A DNA stretch of 6,469 bases, from assembly GCA_002688965.1 (NCBI GenBank), contig NZEE01000092.1, positions 1-6,469 of the forward strand, given 5' to 3'. The DNA comes from an archaeon. GTDB taxonomy: Archaea; Aenigmatarchaeota; Aenigmatarchaeia; GW2011-AR5; GCA-2688965. Positions 1 through 5,577 of the stretch are shown piece by piece. The position numbers and the translations under genes are program-made. The notes below the pieces were generated by a model. It searched no databases. It saw only the letters and a program-made list of their open reading frames with translations, and was not told where the DNA came from. How positions within the stretch are numbered: the first letter of the stretch is position 1; every line of letters starts with the position of its first letter.

Positions 1-399
1 AAAGGATACTTGGATAATATTAACGCTTCTTTAGCACATTCATATGTTGGTTCCAGTCAATATATTGAAGATATCCAAACCAGAAAAATAAACTTTTTGT
101 ATATACAAAGTGCATTAAAAGACACGTATACATTTTTAACACACGATGAACAATCAAGTTTTTATATTGCGGTCTTAAGAACACACCAAAGAGAAAAATT
201 ACGAGAAAAACTAGCCAACGCCGGAATTCAAACCGATATACATTACCCTCCATTACATAAAAGTGAATTTTATAAAAGTTCCAAAAATATCGAGTTGTTA
301 AATACCGACGCGTTATCTGATACAATGTTAAGTATACCAATACATCATAACCTTACTTTTAATGATTGTATACATATTATAGAAACACTAAGAAAATGA
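1..399 (+). CDS. DegT/DnrJ/EryC1/StrS-family sugar aminotransferase, C-terminal part (5' end outside window)
   Basis: The reading frame is open from base 1 to the TGA at 397-399 and gives the last 132 residues of a protein whose family is usually about 370 residues long. The fragment opens with GYLDNINASL, which fits the conserved GYN-x(3)-D/N-x-QAA region of PLP-dependent sugar aminotransferases. It then shows the C-terminal landmarks GIQTDIHYPPLH (about residues 75-86) and LSIPIHHNLT (110-119), both typical of the family. The PLP-binding lysine lies upstream and cannot be checked. Family members transfer an amino group from glutamate to a 4-keto (or 3-keto) nucleotide sugar; PseC and LegC do this in nonulosonic acid synthesis. 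A TTG at 10 is in frame but is not the start, because family similarity begins before it. The stop overlaps the next start by 4 bases (ATGA), so the two genes are probably translationally coupled. The family is clear; the exact substrate is inferred from the neighbours. Confidence 0.85.
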   Translation, partial: KGYLDNINASLAHSYVGSSQYIEDIQTRKINFLYIQSALKDTYTFLTHDEQSSFYIAVLRTHQREKLREKLANAGIQTDIHYPPLHKSEFYKSSKNIELLNTDALSDTMLSIPIHHNLTFNDCIHIIETLRK

Positions 400-1388
400 C
401 ACACACTTTTATTATCGCAGAAGCAGGAGCTAATCATAATGGCTCTCTTGAAATGGCTTACCAATTAATTGAAATTGCAGCAACTGCAGGTTGTGATGCA
501 GTTAAATTCCAACTATACGATGGGACGCTGTATAGCAAATTCTCCAAAGAGGGGAGCCACAAACTGCTTGAGTCTATAAAAACCCCGTACGAGTGGCTTC
601 CGCTCCTTAAAAAGCGTTGTGATCACAATAACATAGAGTTTATGGCAACACCGTTTGATGAACAAGCCATTAAGGCTCTAGTCGACATAGGAGTTAAACG
701 AATTAAGGTCGCCGGGTTTGAATCCACAGATATAAGATTTATCAGATTGGTTGCTGCAACAAATTTGCCTTTAATAATTTCTTTGGGAATTGGTACAGAA
801 GATATTTATCTTCGTGCTAATAACCTTTTCCGAGAAATTGTACACGGTAAAACATTGTGTACTGCTAAAGAGGATGTTACTTTTTTACATTGTAATAATG
901 GATATCCAACACCACTAACAGATGTAAATTTATTACAATTAAAAAAACTAGCCAGTACGGGTTTTAACACCGGTTTATCAGATCATACTTTGAGTACAAT
1001 CGTACCCGCGTTAGCTGTGGCTTTAGGCGCAGTTTGTATTGAAAAACATTTTACAACCTCTAGAAGTCTAGACGGGCCTGATCACGCACACGCATTAGAA
1101 CCTGAAGAATTAACCGAAATGGTCCGCAACATTCGCGATGCCGAGCGAGTTTTAACCTTAAGAACCGGTATGACAGACAGTGAAAAGAAAACTAGTTTTG
1201 CAACCCGCTCGGTTGTAGCGTTGTCAGATATTAAAATCGGTGACATCTTTACAGAGGATAATATAACCACCAAAAGGCCTTTTTACGATGATTCTTATCC
1301 TGCAGCTTATTTTTATGATATTTTGGGATACAAAGCATCGAGAAACATAAAACAAGATGAATTATTAATGCGTGGAGATTTAAAATAA
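396..1388 (+). CDS. NeuB-family nonulosonic (sialic/legionaminic/pseudaminic-type) acid synthase
   Basis: The 330-residue product matches NeuB-type synthases over its full length. These enzymes condense phosphoenolpyruvate with an amino sugar to form a nine-carbon nonulosonic acid in the cytoplasm. The TIM-barrel domain (about 1-260) shows AEAGANHNG at 8-16 with the conserved Glu9, KFQLY at 37-41, ATPFD at 84-88, GLSDHT at 193-198 and EKHFT at 216-220. His197 and His218 correspond to the family's metal-binding histidines. GPDHAHALEP (227-236) follows, and a C-terminal SAF (antifreeze-like) domain occupies about 270-330, starting at ATRSVVA. The GPDHA-x-LEP motif looks closer to Neu/Leg-type synthases than to PseI as I remember them, but this is not decisive. 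I chose ATG 396 over the upstream in-frame TTG at 366 because the extra ten residues have no family counterpart and ATG 396 gives a 4-base ATGA overlap with the aminotransferase. The Shine-Dalgarno sequence is weak, consistent with coupling. Confidence 0.95.
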   Translation: MTHTFIIAEAGANHNGSLEMAYQLIEIAATAGCDAVKFQLYDGTLYSKFSKEGSHKLLESIKTPYEWLPLLKKRCDHNNIEFMATPFDEQAIKALVDIGVKRIKVAGFESTDIRFIRLVAATNLPLIISLGIGTEDIYLRANNLFREIVHGKTLCTAKEDVTFLHCNNGYPTPLTDVNLLQLKKLASTGFNTGLSDHTLSTIVPALAVALGAVCIEKHFTTSRSLDGPDHAHALEPEELTEMVRNIRDAERVLTLRTGMTDSEKKTSFATRSVVALSDIKIGDIFTEDNITTKRPFYDDSYPAAYFYDILGYKASRNIKQDELLMRGDLK

Positions 1389-2023
1389 TGAATATTATAA
1401 AAAAAATAAGAGTACGTGATGCGACAGCTATAGATTCAATGGAATTGTGGCAGTGGAGGAACGACCAAATAACACGACAAAACTCTATTAATACCAATAT
1501 GGTAGAATTTGCTGATCATTGTAACTGGTTTGCAAACGTTTTAACCAATCCCAATAGAAAAATTATGATTGGTTTTAATCATGATAAACAAAATGTAGGT
1601 ATGGTTCGGTTTGATTTAAACGAAGAACGAACGCTGGCGGTTGTTTCTATCAATGTTAATCCAGACCATCGAGGCAGAGGAATATCTGTATATTTACTTG
1701 ACGCAGCCCTTAAACAAATACAAAAAGAACACACATTAGTTTTTCATGCAGAGATTAGGCATGATAATATAGCCAGTATTAAATGTTTTACTCGTTGTGG
1801 TTTTACCCGTGAGGATACAACTGAAACTTCATATATTTATAAAAATCGTTTAGGCATTATCGACGCAATCGAACAAGTCCGCGTGCGAAATAATGTTAAT
1901 TGGATGGATTTATTAAGGCTAGCCTTTACATCAGCACCCCAAAAAGCGAGAGAAATTGTTCGTAGTATTAACACAGATGACACAAAAATCTCAGAATTAC
2001 TCAAACAATTGGGAGAAGAATAA
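1388..2023 (+). CDS. GNAT-family N-acetyltransferase, PseH/LegH-like, with extra C-terminal helical tail
   Basis: The 211-residue product has a GNAT domain at about 6-153. The acetyl-CoA pyrophosphate-binding loop is visible as VNPDHRGRGIS (90-100), with Ser where many members have Gly or Ala. The later NIASIKCFTRCGF segment (127-139) is the typical N-x-x-S-x(3)-F-x(3)-GF end of the fold. The opening IRVRDAT...LWQWRND is usual in acetyltransferases of surface-sugar loci, such as PseH, which acetylates the 4-amino group made by the aminotransferase. That makes it the logical step between the first gene and NeuB. Residues about 160-211, including RNNVNWMDLLRLAF and then ISELLKQLGEE, lie beyond the GNAT fold and look like a small helical module. 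The start ATG overlaps the NeuB stop by one base (TAATG), and GGAGA at 1374-1378 lies 9 bases upstream. The substrate is inferred from context. Confidence 0.85.
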   Translation: MNIIKKIRVRDATAIDSMELWQWRNDQITRQNSINTNMVEFADHCNWFANVLTNPNRKIMIGFNHDKQNVGMVRFDLNEERTLAVVSINVNPDHRGRGISVYLLDAALKQIQKEHTLVFHAEIRHDNIASIKCFTRCGFTREDTTETSYIYKNRLGIIDAIEQVRVRNNVNWMDLLRLAFTSAPQKAREIVRSINTDDTKISELLKQLGEE

Positions 2024-2977
2024 ATGTGGGATAATTGTATAATAGTATCAGAGGATGGGGAAGAAACTGATGAATTGACAATTGATGTGGTACCGGCATT
2101 TAAACGATATATCAACGATATTCGTCGCCCGCCGAGAGAAAGGGTTTGGTACGACACATTAACCAAAACGTGCTTTGGATCCGAACAAACTTGGTATACA
2201 TCCAATGGTCATGAATCATTTTTGACATTAGAAGAAAATTTTCTTCCAGATCCGCGTTGGGGTATGGCGTATGTAAATCATTATTTTAGTGCTTTTACTA
2301 ATAATGATTTGCGTTTATCAAGTAATTTAATAGCTTCTAATCCCGAGATTTTAAATAAAATACCCGGGTCCAAAATTCTAATTGTCGGCGCTGGCCCAAC
2401 GGCCAATGAGGTTGATTGGAAAGCTTCGGATTATGACTATGTGTTAACATGTAATCATTTTTTCATGAATAAAAAATTATCTGTGATACCTAACATATTA
2501 TTAGCCTTTATAGGCAATGAAGTTGACACCCAATCTCAAGCTTTTCGAACGTATTTTGAAAATAGTGATACTGTAATTTGTTTTGAAAATGTATCTATTC
2601 CCCAAGAAGTGTTCCCACAAATAATCGATCAATATGGTATAGAAAAAACAATGTTTGTACACACTAGGTATCGTTCTAAAATTGGAACAACAGCCAGACT
2701 AGTGGCTTTTGCAGCCGAATTAAATCCAAAAGAAGTACACATTGTTGGTATGGATGGTGTCGCTAAAAACGCCAAACATGGTGATTCTACCCCACATTCA
2801 TTCGAACCGGGTAAACATATTCAAGGAACATATGATTATGATTTATATCGTCATCATTATGTGGTATTATGGGATCAGCTACTAAACGAATTAAACCCCA
2901 ATATTATATACAAGAATTTGGGAGAGGGTCATGAATTAAATATGTCGACACCAATTACATCTAAGGAATTAACTTGA
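2024..2977 (+). CDS. DUF115/Maf-like putative glycosyltransferase in the nonulosonic acid cassette
   Basis: I do not recognise a named gene. Residues about 115-290 of this 317-residue protein look like an alpha/beta domain. KILIVGAGPTANEVDW starts at 117 and fits the VGxGPS-type loop of the DUF115 (MptE/Maf-like) group. CNHFF at 143-147 and a strand ending in VGMDG at 241-245 follow, with PHSF at 257-260. Maf proteins of this group transfer pseudaminic or legionaminic acid to flagellin, and the gene lies between the GNAT and CMP-sugar synthetase genes, so transfer of the finished sugar is a reasonable inference. The first 115 residues have no motif I can name; they are rich in aromatic residues (for example RWGMAYVNHYF). 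No signal peptide or membrane segment is seen, so it is probably cytoplasmic. It starts directly after the GNAT stop with GGGAGAAG at 2011-2018 as ribosome binding site. An alternative is a sugar-processing enzyme of unknown type. Confidence 0.6.
   Translation: MWDNCIIVSEDGEETDELTIDVVPAFKRYINDIRRPPRERVWYDTLTKTCFGSEQTWYTSNGHESFLTLEENFLPDPRWGMAYVNHYFSAFTNNDLRLSSNLIASNPEILNKIPGSKILIVGAGPTANEVDWKASDYDYVLTCNHFFMNKKLSVIPNILLAFIGNEVDTQSQAFRTYFENSDTVICFENVSIPQEVFPQIIDQYGIEKTMFVHTRYRSKIGTTARLVAFAAELNPKEVHIVGMDGVAKNAKHGDSTPHSFEPGKHIQGTYDYDLYRHHYVVLWDQLLNELNPNIIYKNLGEGHELNMSTPITSKELT
2963..2967 (+). promoter_or_regulatory. Shine-Dalgarno supporting the TTG start at 2974
   Basis: AAGGA lies 6 bases upstream of the TTG at 2974. 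This spacing, together with the 4-base TTGA overlap with the previous stop, supports the rare TTG as the true initiation codon of the cytidylyltransferase. The next in-frame ATG codes for Met24, after the QARLGSQRVP nucleotide-binding motif, so it cannot be the start. Confidence 0.75.
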
Positions 2978-3672
2978 AAAACAGAAAAGACGTTTGTATA
3001 CTTATTCAAGCTAGATTAGGATCCCAACGCGTTCCTAAAAAAATGCTCCGCACATTTGATAATGGCGAGACATTAATAACCCGGATTATGGATACTTTAA
3101 GTGAATCAACGATTCCGGTTTATTTTTCTTTGTATGAACAAGAACTTAAAAATCATGTAGCCGCTTATACTTGGGCTAAATGGGGCGGTTTTCCGCCCAA
3201 CTTTAATGTATTTTCCAGAAGTATAGAATCGGCCAATTCCGAAGGCACCCCAATAACAGAAATATATGAATGGTGGGATAAATTACCTTATAAATATGTT
3301 ATATTGGTTAATGCTTGTTTACCATTTTTAAAGCTAGCAACTATAGAAAACTTTGTTGACGAGTTTTGCGCATCAGATGCTGATGGGGCTTTCGCTGTAA
3401 TTGAAAAACAGAATTATTTTTGGAACGCAGATGGTGAATTTTTAACACCATTGACAGAAGATGTAATGAACACCAAAACGGCCGGTTCTATTTCTGAAGC
3501 AGCCCACGCTTTATATGCTGGAAAACTAGAAGATATAGGAAAAGGCGTTTGGATGGGTGATTTTAATAAGCCCGGGGATATTAAATTAATCCCAATCCAC
3601 GAATCAGAAATATTTGATATCGATTACGAGTGGCAGTGGGATATGGCAAATAAAATGGTGAGCTATAAATGA
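2974..3672 (+). CDS. CMP-nonulosonic acid synthetase-like cytidylyltransferase (NeuA/PseF/SpsF-type)
   Basis: The 232-residue product begins with a strand followed by QARLGSQRVPKKM (12-24), the CTP-binding loop of NeuA/KdsB/SpsF-type cytidylyltransferases with its conserved Arg, Ser, Arg and Lys. Near the C-terminus FDIDYEWQW (214-222) matches the DID-x(4)-W/D metal-binding region that closes the family's catalytic site. The length is close to the usual 220-240 residues. Family enzymes join CMP to the C2 hydroxyl of a nonulosonic acid, making the donor used by transferases, so the gene completes the NeuB pathway. The middle is divergent: where many NeuA proteins have a PTSPLR-like motif, this one has NACLPFL (113-119), so the exact sugar is uncertain. 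Translation starts at TTG 2974. A GC-rich hairpin lies inside the gene at 3183-3198. The family is likely; the substrate is inferred. Confidence 0.82.
   Translation: MKNRKDVCILIQARLGSQRVPKKMLRTFDNGETLITRIMDTLSESTIPVYFSLYEQELKNHVAAYTWAKWGGFPPNFNVFSRSIESANSEGTPITEIYEWWDKLPYKYVILVNACLPFLKLATIENFVDEFCASDADGAFAVIEKQNYFWNADGEFLTPLTEDVMNTKTAGSISEAAHALYAGKLEDIGKGVWMGDFNKPGDIKLIPIHESEIFDIDYEWQWDMANKMVSYK
3183..3198 (+). other. GC-only intragenic hairpin
   Basis: GGGCGG at 3183-3188 and CCGCCC at 3193-3198 form a perfect 6-bp all-GC stem closed by a TTTT loop, inside the cytidylyltransferase gene where it encodes GGFPP. It stands out in this AT-rich window. The following bases are AACTTTAATG and not a T-run, so it is not a typical intrinsic terminator. 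It could slow translation or stabilise the message, or it could be a coding coincidence. Confidence 0.5.
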
Positions 3673-4040
3673 TTATATTTGTGGATATAGATAAAACAAT
3701 TTGTACAGATGTAGAAGAATTAGTCCATAAAGAATCGTGGCAAGGTTATTTACGCGAAACCAAAGATTATAGTAAAGCACAACCAATACAGGAAAGAATT
3801 GATCATGTTAACAAACTTTATGACGCTGGCCATACAATTGTATACTGGACGGCACGTGGTTCTAAAACCCTTATCGATTGGGAAGAAACAACAAAAAACC
3901 AATTTAAAAAGTGGGGCATTAAGTTTCATGAATTGAGGTTTAAGAAACCACACTACGACCTTTTTATCGATGATAAAAATATAAACTCAGAAACATATTT
4001 TGAAGGAGAACTAAATGGAACAAGAAAAACAAACAGTTAA
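3669..4040 (+). CDS. Small HAD-superfamily phosphatase-like protein
   Basis: The 123-residue product carries the HAD signature set. VDIDKT (5-10) gives the nucleophile Asp6 and acid Asp8, YWTARGS (59-65) gives the motif II Thr61, Lys93 in KKP is the likely motif III lysine, and DLFIDDK (97-103) gives the acidic motif IV. There is no large cap domain, only a short insert at about 15-45. Small HAD proteins of this look are common in capsule and LPS loci, where they act as sugar-phosphate phosphatases, and in phages, where they are often called nucleotidases or polynucleotide phosphatases. Its place in the sugar cassette favours a sugar phosphate, perhaps a nonulosonate 9-phosphate, but this is inference. 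ATG 3669 overlaps the previous stop by 4 bases (ATGA), with GGTGAG at 3657-3662 as ribosome binding site. Its last residues, from about Met/Asn116, are encoded inside the next gene (26-base overlap). Confidence 0.8.
   Translation: MIIFVDIDKTICTDVEELVHKESWQGYLRETKDYSKAQPIQERIDHVNKLYDAGHTIVYWTARGSKTLIDWEETTKNQFKKWGIKFHELRFKKPHYDLFIDDKNINSETYFEGELNGTRKTNS
4003..4009 (+). promoter_or_regulatory. Strong Shine-Dalgarno for the gene at 4015
   Basis: AAGGAGA lies 5 bases before the ATG at 4015 and inside the end of the HAD gene. It is the best ribosome binding site attached to a real start in the window. It marks the step from the sugar cassette to the phage core genes and supports independent, efficient translation of the downstream block. 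Confidence 0.7.
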
Positions 4041-4263
4041 AATGAGCAGCCATGACATGAGCCTAAGCGATCAGGCTGTAGGGTGTGTAATGATGGCTCT
4101 CACAAAGGGTATGGCAGAACAATGCGATATCACAGATGTATTAAGAGGCTTAAAAATGCGTATGACAGAAGATGGCCTTTTTGTGCTAAATCCACCGCTA
4201 CTCAAAGTTAAATTTGATGATATGGCGAACGCAACCCCGGGTTTAGTATTAGATGAAGAATAA
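4015..4263 (+). CDS. Conserved phage hypothetical protein, 82 residues
   Basis: I cannot assign a function. The product opens with a charged stretch and then HDMSLSDQAVGCVMMALTKG (residues 13-32), a probable helix rich in Ala and Met. It continues with a leucine-rich DITDVLRGLKMRMTEDGLFV and NPPLLKVKF near the end. From memory this pattern (SDQAVG, MMAL, then a short NPP strand) recurs in small proteins of marine T4-like phages near an FmdB-like gene and gp55; I could not check this by search. No cysteine pairs, membrane segment or signal peptide are seen. The start is fixed by the AAGGAGA site at 4003-4009. It overlaps the HAD gene by 26 bases in another frame and its TAA abuts the next ATG. 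A small structural or regulatory role is possible. Confidence 0.75.
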   Translation: MEQEKQTVKMSSHDMSLSDQAVGCVMMALTKGMAEQCDITDVLRGLKMRMTEDGLFVLNPPLLKVKFDDMANATPGLVLDEE

Positions 4264-4521
4264 ATGCCCTTATATTACTATATATGTAAGGCCTGCGGAG
4301 AGACTAGCAAATTTATGCATAGTTCGACAGAAACGAAGACCGATTGTAAAATCTGCCATTCTCCCGCATTAGAACGCGATCTTTCCACTTTCTTACTTAC
4401 CAAATCAAAACAATCTAATGTTGATGAAGTCACAAAACGTGAACGACGTATCCGTGAGAAAATTGATATGCATAAGCAAGAATTGGAAAGTTTCAAAGCG
4501 GAAGAAAGGAAAACAAAATGA
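4264..4521 (+). CDS. FmdB-like zinc-ribbon protein
   Basis: The 85-residue product starts PLYYYICKACG, the classic opening of the FmdB/CxxC_CxxC_SSSS zinc-ribbon family. The four zinc ligands are visible as Cys8-x2-Cys11 and Cys28-x2-Cys31, with an 18-residue knuckle like family members. After about residue 55 the protein becomes a strongly charged, probably coiled helix (VTKRERRIREKIDMHKQ) of a kind that often follows the ribbon in phage versions. FmdB was named as a putative regulator of formamidase genes. The role in phages is unknown; a nucleic-acid or RNA-polymerase contact is plausible given the late sigma gene two genes on, but that is inference. The ATG abuts the previous stop, and GAAGAA just upstream is only a weak ribosome binding site, so coupling is likely. 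The stop overlaps the next start by 4 bases. Confidence 0.85.
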   Translation: MPLYYYICKACGETSKFMHSSTETKTDCKICHSPALERDLSTFLLTKSKQSNVDEVTKRERRIREKIDMHKQELESFKAEERKTK

Positions 4522-4904
4522 CAATTTTACTAACGGTTTCTGCAGTAATCAATGTAGTGTTTTTATGGTATATCTATAGATTCACATCGTGGCATAATAG
4601 CTTTTTTGACGATATTGCAACCTTGTTTCAAAATTTGGAGAATTATAGAAATCACGTAGATAGTTTATTTGAAATGCATGTCTATCATGGCGAACCAACA
4701 ATTCAGGCATTGCTGGAACATTCAGCAGATGTCACAGATGAGGTTGATGCTTTCATAACAGAGAACAATACGATATTTGGTTATATTTCAGATGAAGAAT
4801 TAGACGAGCTAGAAGCCCAGCGTGCTGCTAGCAAGGAAAAACGCACTCAATCGTTAGGCCTATTAAGAAATAACGGAGTAAGTGTACATGGCCAAAAAAC
4901 GTAA
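4518..4904 (+). CDS. Small phage protein with one N-terminal membrane segment
   Basis: The 128-residue product begins with a hydrophobic run at about 2-20 (TILLTVSAVINVVFLWYIY), followed by Arg21, which fits a single transmembrane helix. The remainder is probably helical. The central block LENYRNHVDSLFEMHVYHGE at 40-59, followed by PTIQALLEH to 68, resembles a conserved motif I recall from hypothetical proteins of T4-like cyanophages. An acidic stretch (SDEELDELEAQ, 91-101) and a basic end follow. The function is unknown; an inner-membrane role such as lysis timing or superinfection control is possible but unsupported. AAGGA at 4506-4510 lies 7 bases from the ATG, which overlaps the FmdB-like stop as ATGA. 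Its last 17 bases overlap the late sigma gene, where its frame ends in GQKT. Confidence 0.75.
   Translation: MTILLTVSAVINVVFLWYIYRFTSWHNSFFDDIATLFQNLENYRNHVDSLFEMHVYHGEPTIQALLEHSADVTDEVDAFITENNTIFGYISDEELDELEAQRAASKEKRTQSLGLLRNNGVSVHGQKT
4875..4878 (+). promoter_or_regulatory. Shine-Dalgarno choosing ATG 4888 for the late sigma gene
   Basis: GGAG lies 9 bases upstream of ATG 4888 but only 3 bases upstream of the in-frame GTG at 4882. The spacing therefore favours ATG 4888, which gives an N-terminus of MAKKRKWKKN in place of a two-residue longer form. Confidence 0.65.
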
Positions 4905-5577
4905 ATGGAAAAAGAATTATTATTTCACTCAAGTTCACGAAGATGCGATTGTAGAATGGTGTAAATCTTCTGATCAGAAGGAAAAAGACAAAATATATAA
5001 GGAGGTTATAGACCCGGTACTGAACGAATTAATTGAAAAGATTATTTTCACTTATAAATTCACTTCCTTACCTAATGTTGACATTCTTAGAGAAGATTGC
5101 AAAGCTTATACAACAACAGTATTAACTAAATTTGATCCCGATAAGGGATCTAAGGCTTTTACTTATTTTAGTGTTGTAGTAAAAAATTGGTTTATTCATC
5201 AAGTAAAAAAGACGCGCAAACGTTTTGATCGAGAGTTAAGCCTTGAGGGTATCGCACAAGTTAAAAAGGATGCTCTTAAAATAACAGTATATAACAATTA
5301 TCATGAAAAACGAGAGAAAGCTGAATTTTGGCACGCTCTCCAAAAAGAAATTGATGGTTGGTCCCAACTAAAACTTAGAGATAATGAGAAAAAGGTTGTA
5401 GAGACAATAAGAGTACTTATTGAGAACGTTGATGACATTGAAATTTTCAATAAGAAGGCTATTTATTTATATATGAGAGAAATTTCTGGTTTAAACACAA
5501 AACAGATTGTGAACAGTTTAACCAAAATTCGTGCTAGGTATCGAGATTTCAAAAAAGGATGGGTAGAAAGTGGATAA
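4888..5577 (+). CDS. 55: T4 gp55-like late-transcription sigma factor
   Basis: The 229-residue product resembles the sigma factors that T4-like phages use to direct host RNA polymerase to late promoters. After a basic start (MAKKRKWKKNYYF) come helices with a sigma region 2 pattern at about 15-110. The most telling part is LTKFDPDKGSKAFTYFSVVV at 79-98, followed by KNWFIHQVKKTRKR at 99-112. The F-D-x(2)-K-G/Y...AF-T/A-Y-x-S/T core followed by a basic helix is the region 2 recognition signature and is also visible in T4 gp55. It is longer than T4 gp55 (185 residues). The extra C-terminal part (about 145-229) ends with a possible helix-turn-helix-like stretch, YMREISGLNTKQIVNSLTKI, and may be a region 4-like or adaptor module. 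It overlaps the membrane-protein gene by 17 bases and the next gene by 8. The call rests on pattern similarity read by eye. Confidence 0.85.
   Translation: MAKKRKWKKNYYFTQVHEDAIVEWCKSSDQKEKDKIYKEVIDPVLNELIEKIIFTYKFTSLPNVDILREDCKAYTTTVLTKFDPDKGSKAFTYFSVVVKNWFIHQVKKTRKRFDRELSLEGIAQVKKDALKITVYNNYHEKREKAEFWHALQKEIDGWSQLKLRDNEKKVVETIRVLIENVDDIEIFNKKAIYLYMREISGLNTKQIVNSLTKIRARYRDFKKGWVESG

Noticed and set aside
20..340. Minus-strand ORF of 106 residues opposite the aminotransferase
   Set aside because: It lies fully opposite a well-supported coding region, has a composition typical of antisense reading of AT-rich DNA, and has no ribosome binding site or recognisable motif.
366..395. N-terminal extension of NeuB from TTG 366
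   Set aside because: The ten extra residues (MYTYYRNTKK) are not part of the family, overlap the aminotransferase by 34 bases, and ATG 396 gives the usual N-terminus.
521..680. GC-richer patch in the NeuB gene (30 of 60 bases at 541-600)
   Set aside because: Other parts of the same gene, such as 1081-1140, are also GC-rich (28 of 60), so this looks like normal variation and not a recombination breakpoint.
1272..1283. 12-base perfect palindrome AAAAGGCCTTTT in the NeuB gene
   Set aside because: It has no loop and no downstream T-tract separate from the palindrome, it lies well inside the coding region, and it encodes conserved SAF-domain residues (KRPF). It is not a terminator or operator that I can support.
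1837..2205. Minus-strand ORF of 122 residues across the GNAT/DUF115-like junction
   Set aside because: It overlaps two real + strand genes, lacks recognisable motifs, and every other gene here is on the + strand.
3289..3296. Exact T4 late-promoter sequence TATAAATA on the + strand
   Set aside because: It lies inside the cytidylyltransferase gene, about 370 bases from the next start. Two more exact copies occur on the - strand (1834-1841 and 5464-5471), where there are no genes. At this base composition roughly two chance hits are expected, so it is background unless transcript mapping shows a start there.
4998..5005. Perfect Shine-Dalgarno-like TAAGGAGG inside the late sigma gene
   Set aside because: No start codon follows within a usable distance and no other-frame ORF begins there; it is explained by the codons for YKEV.
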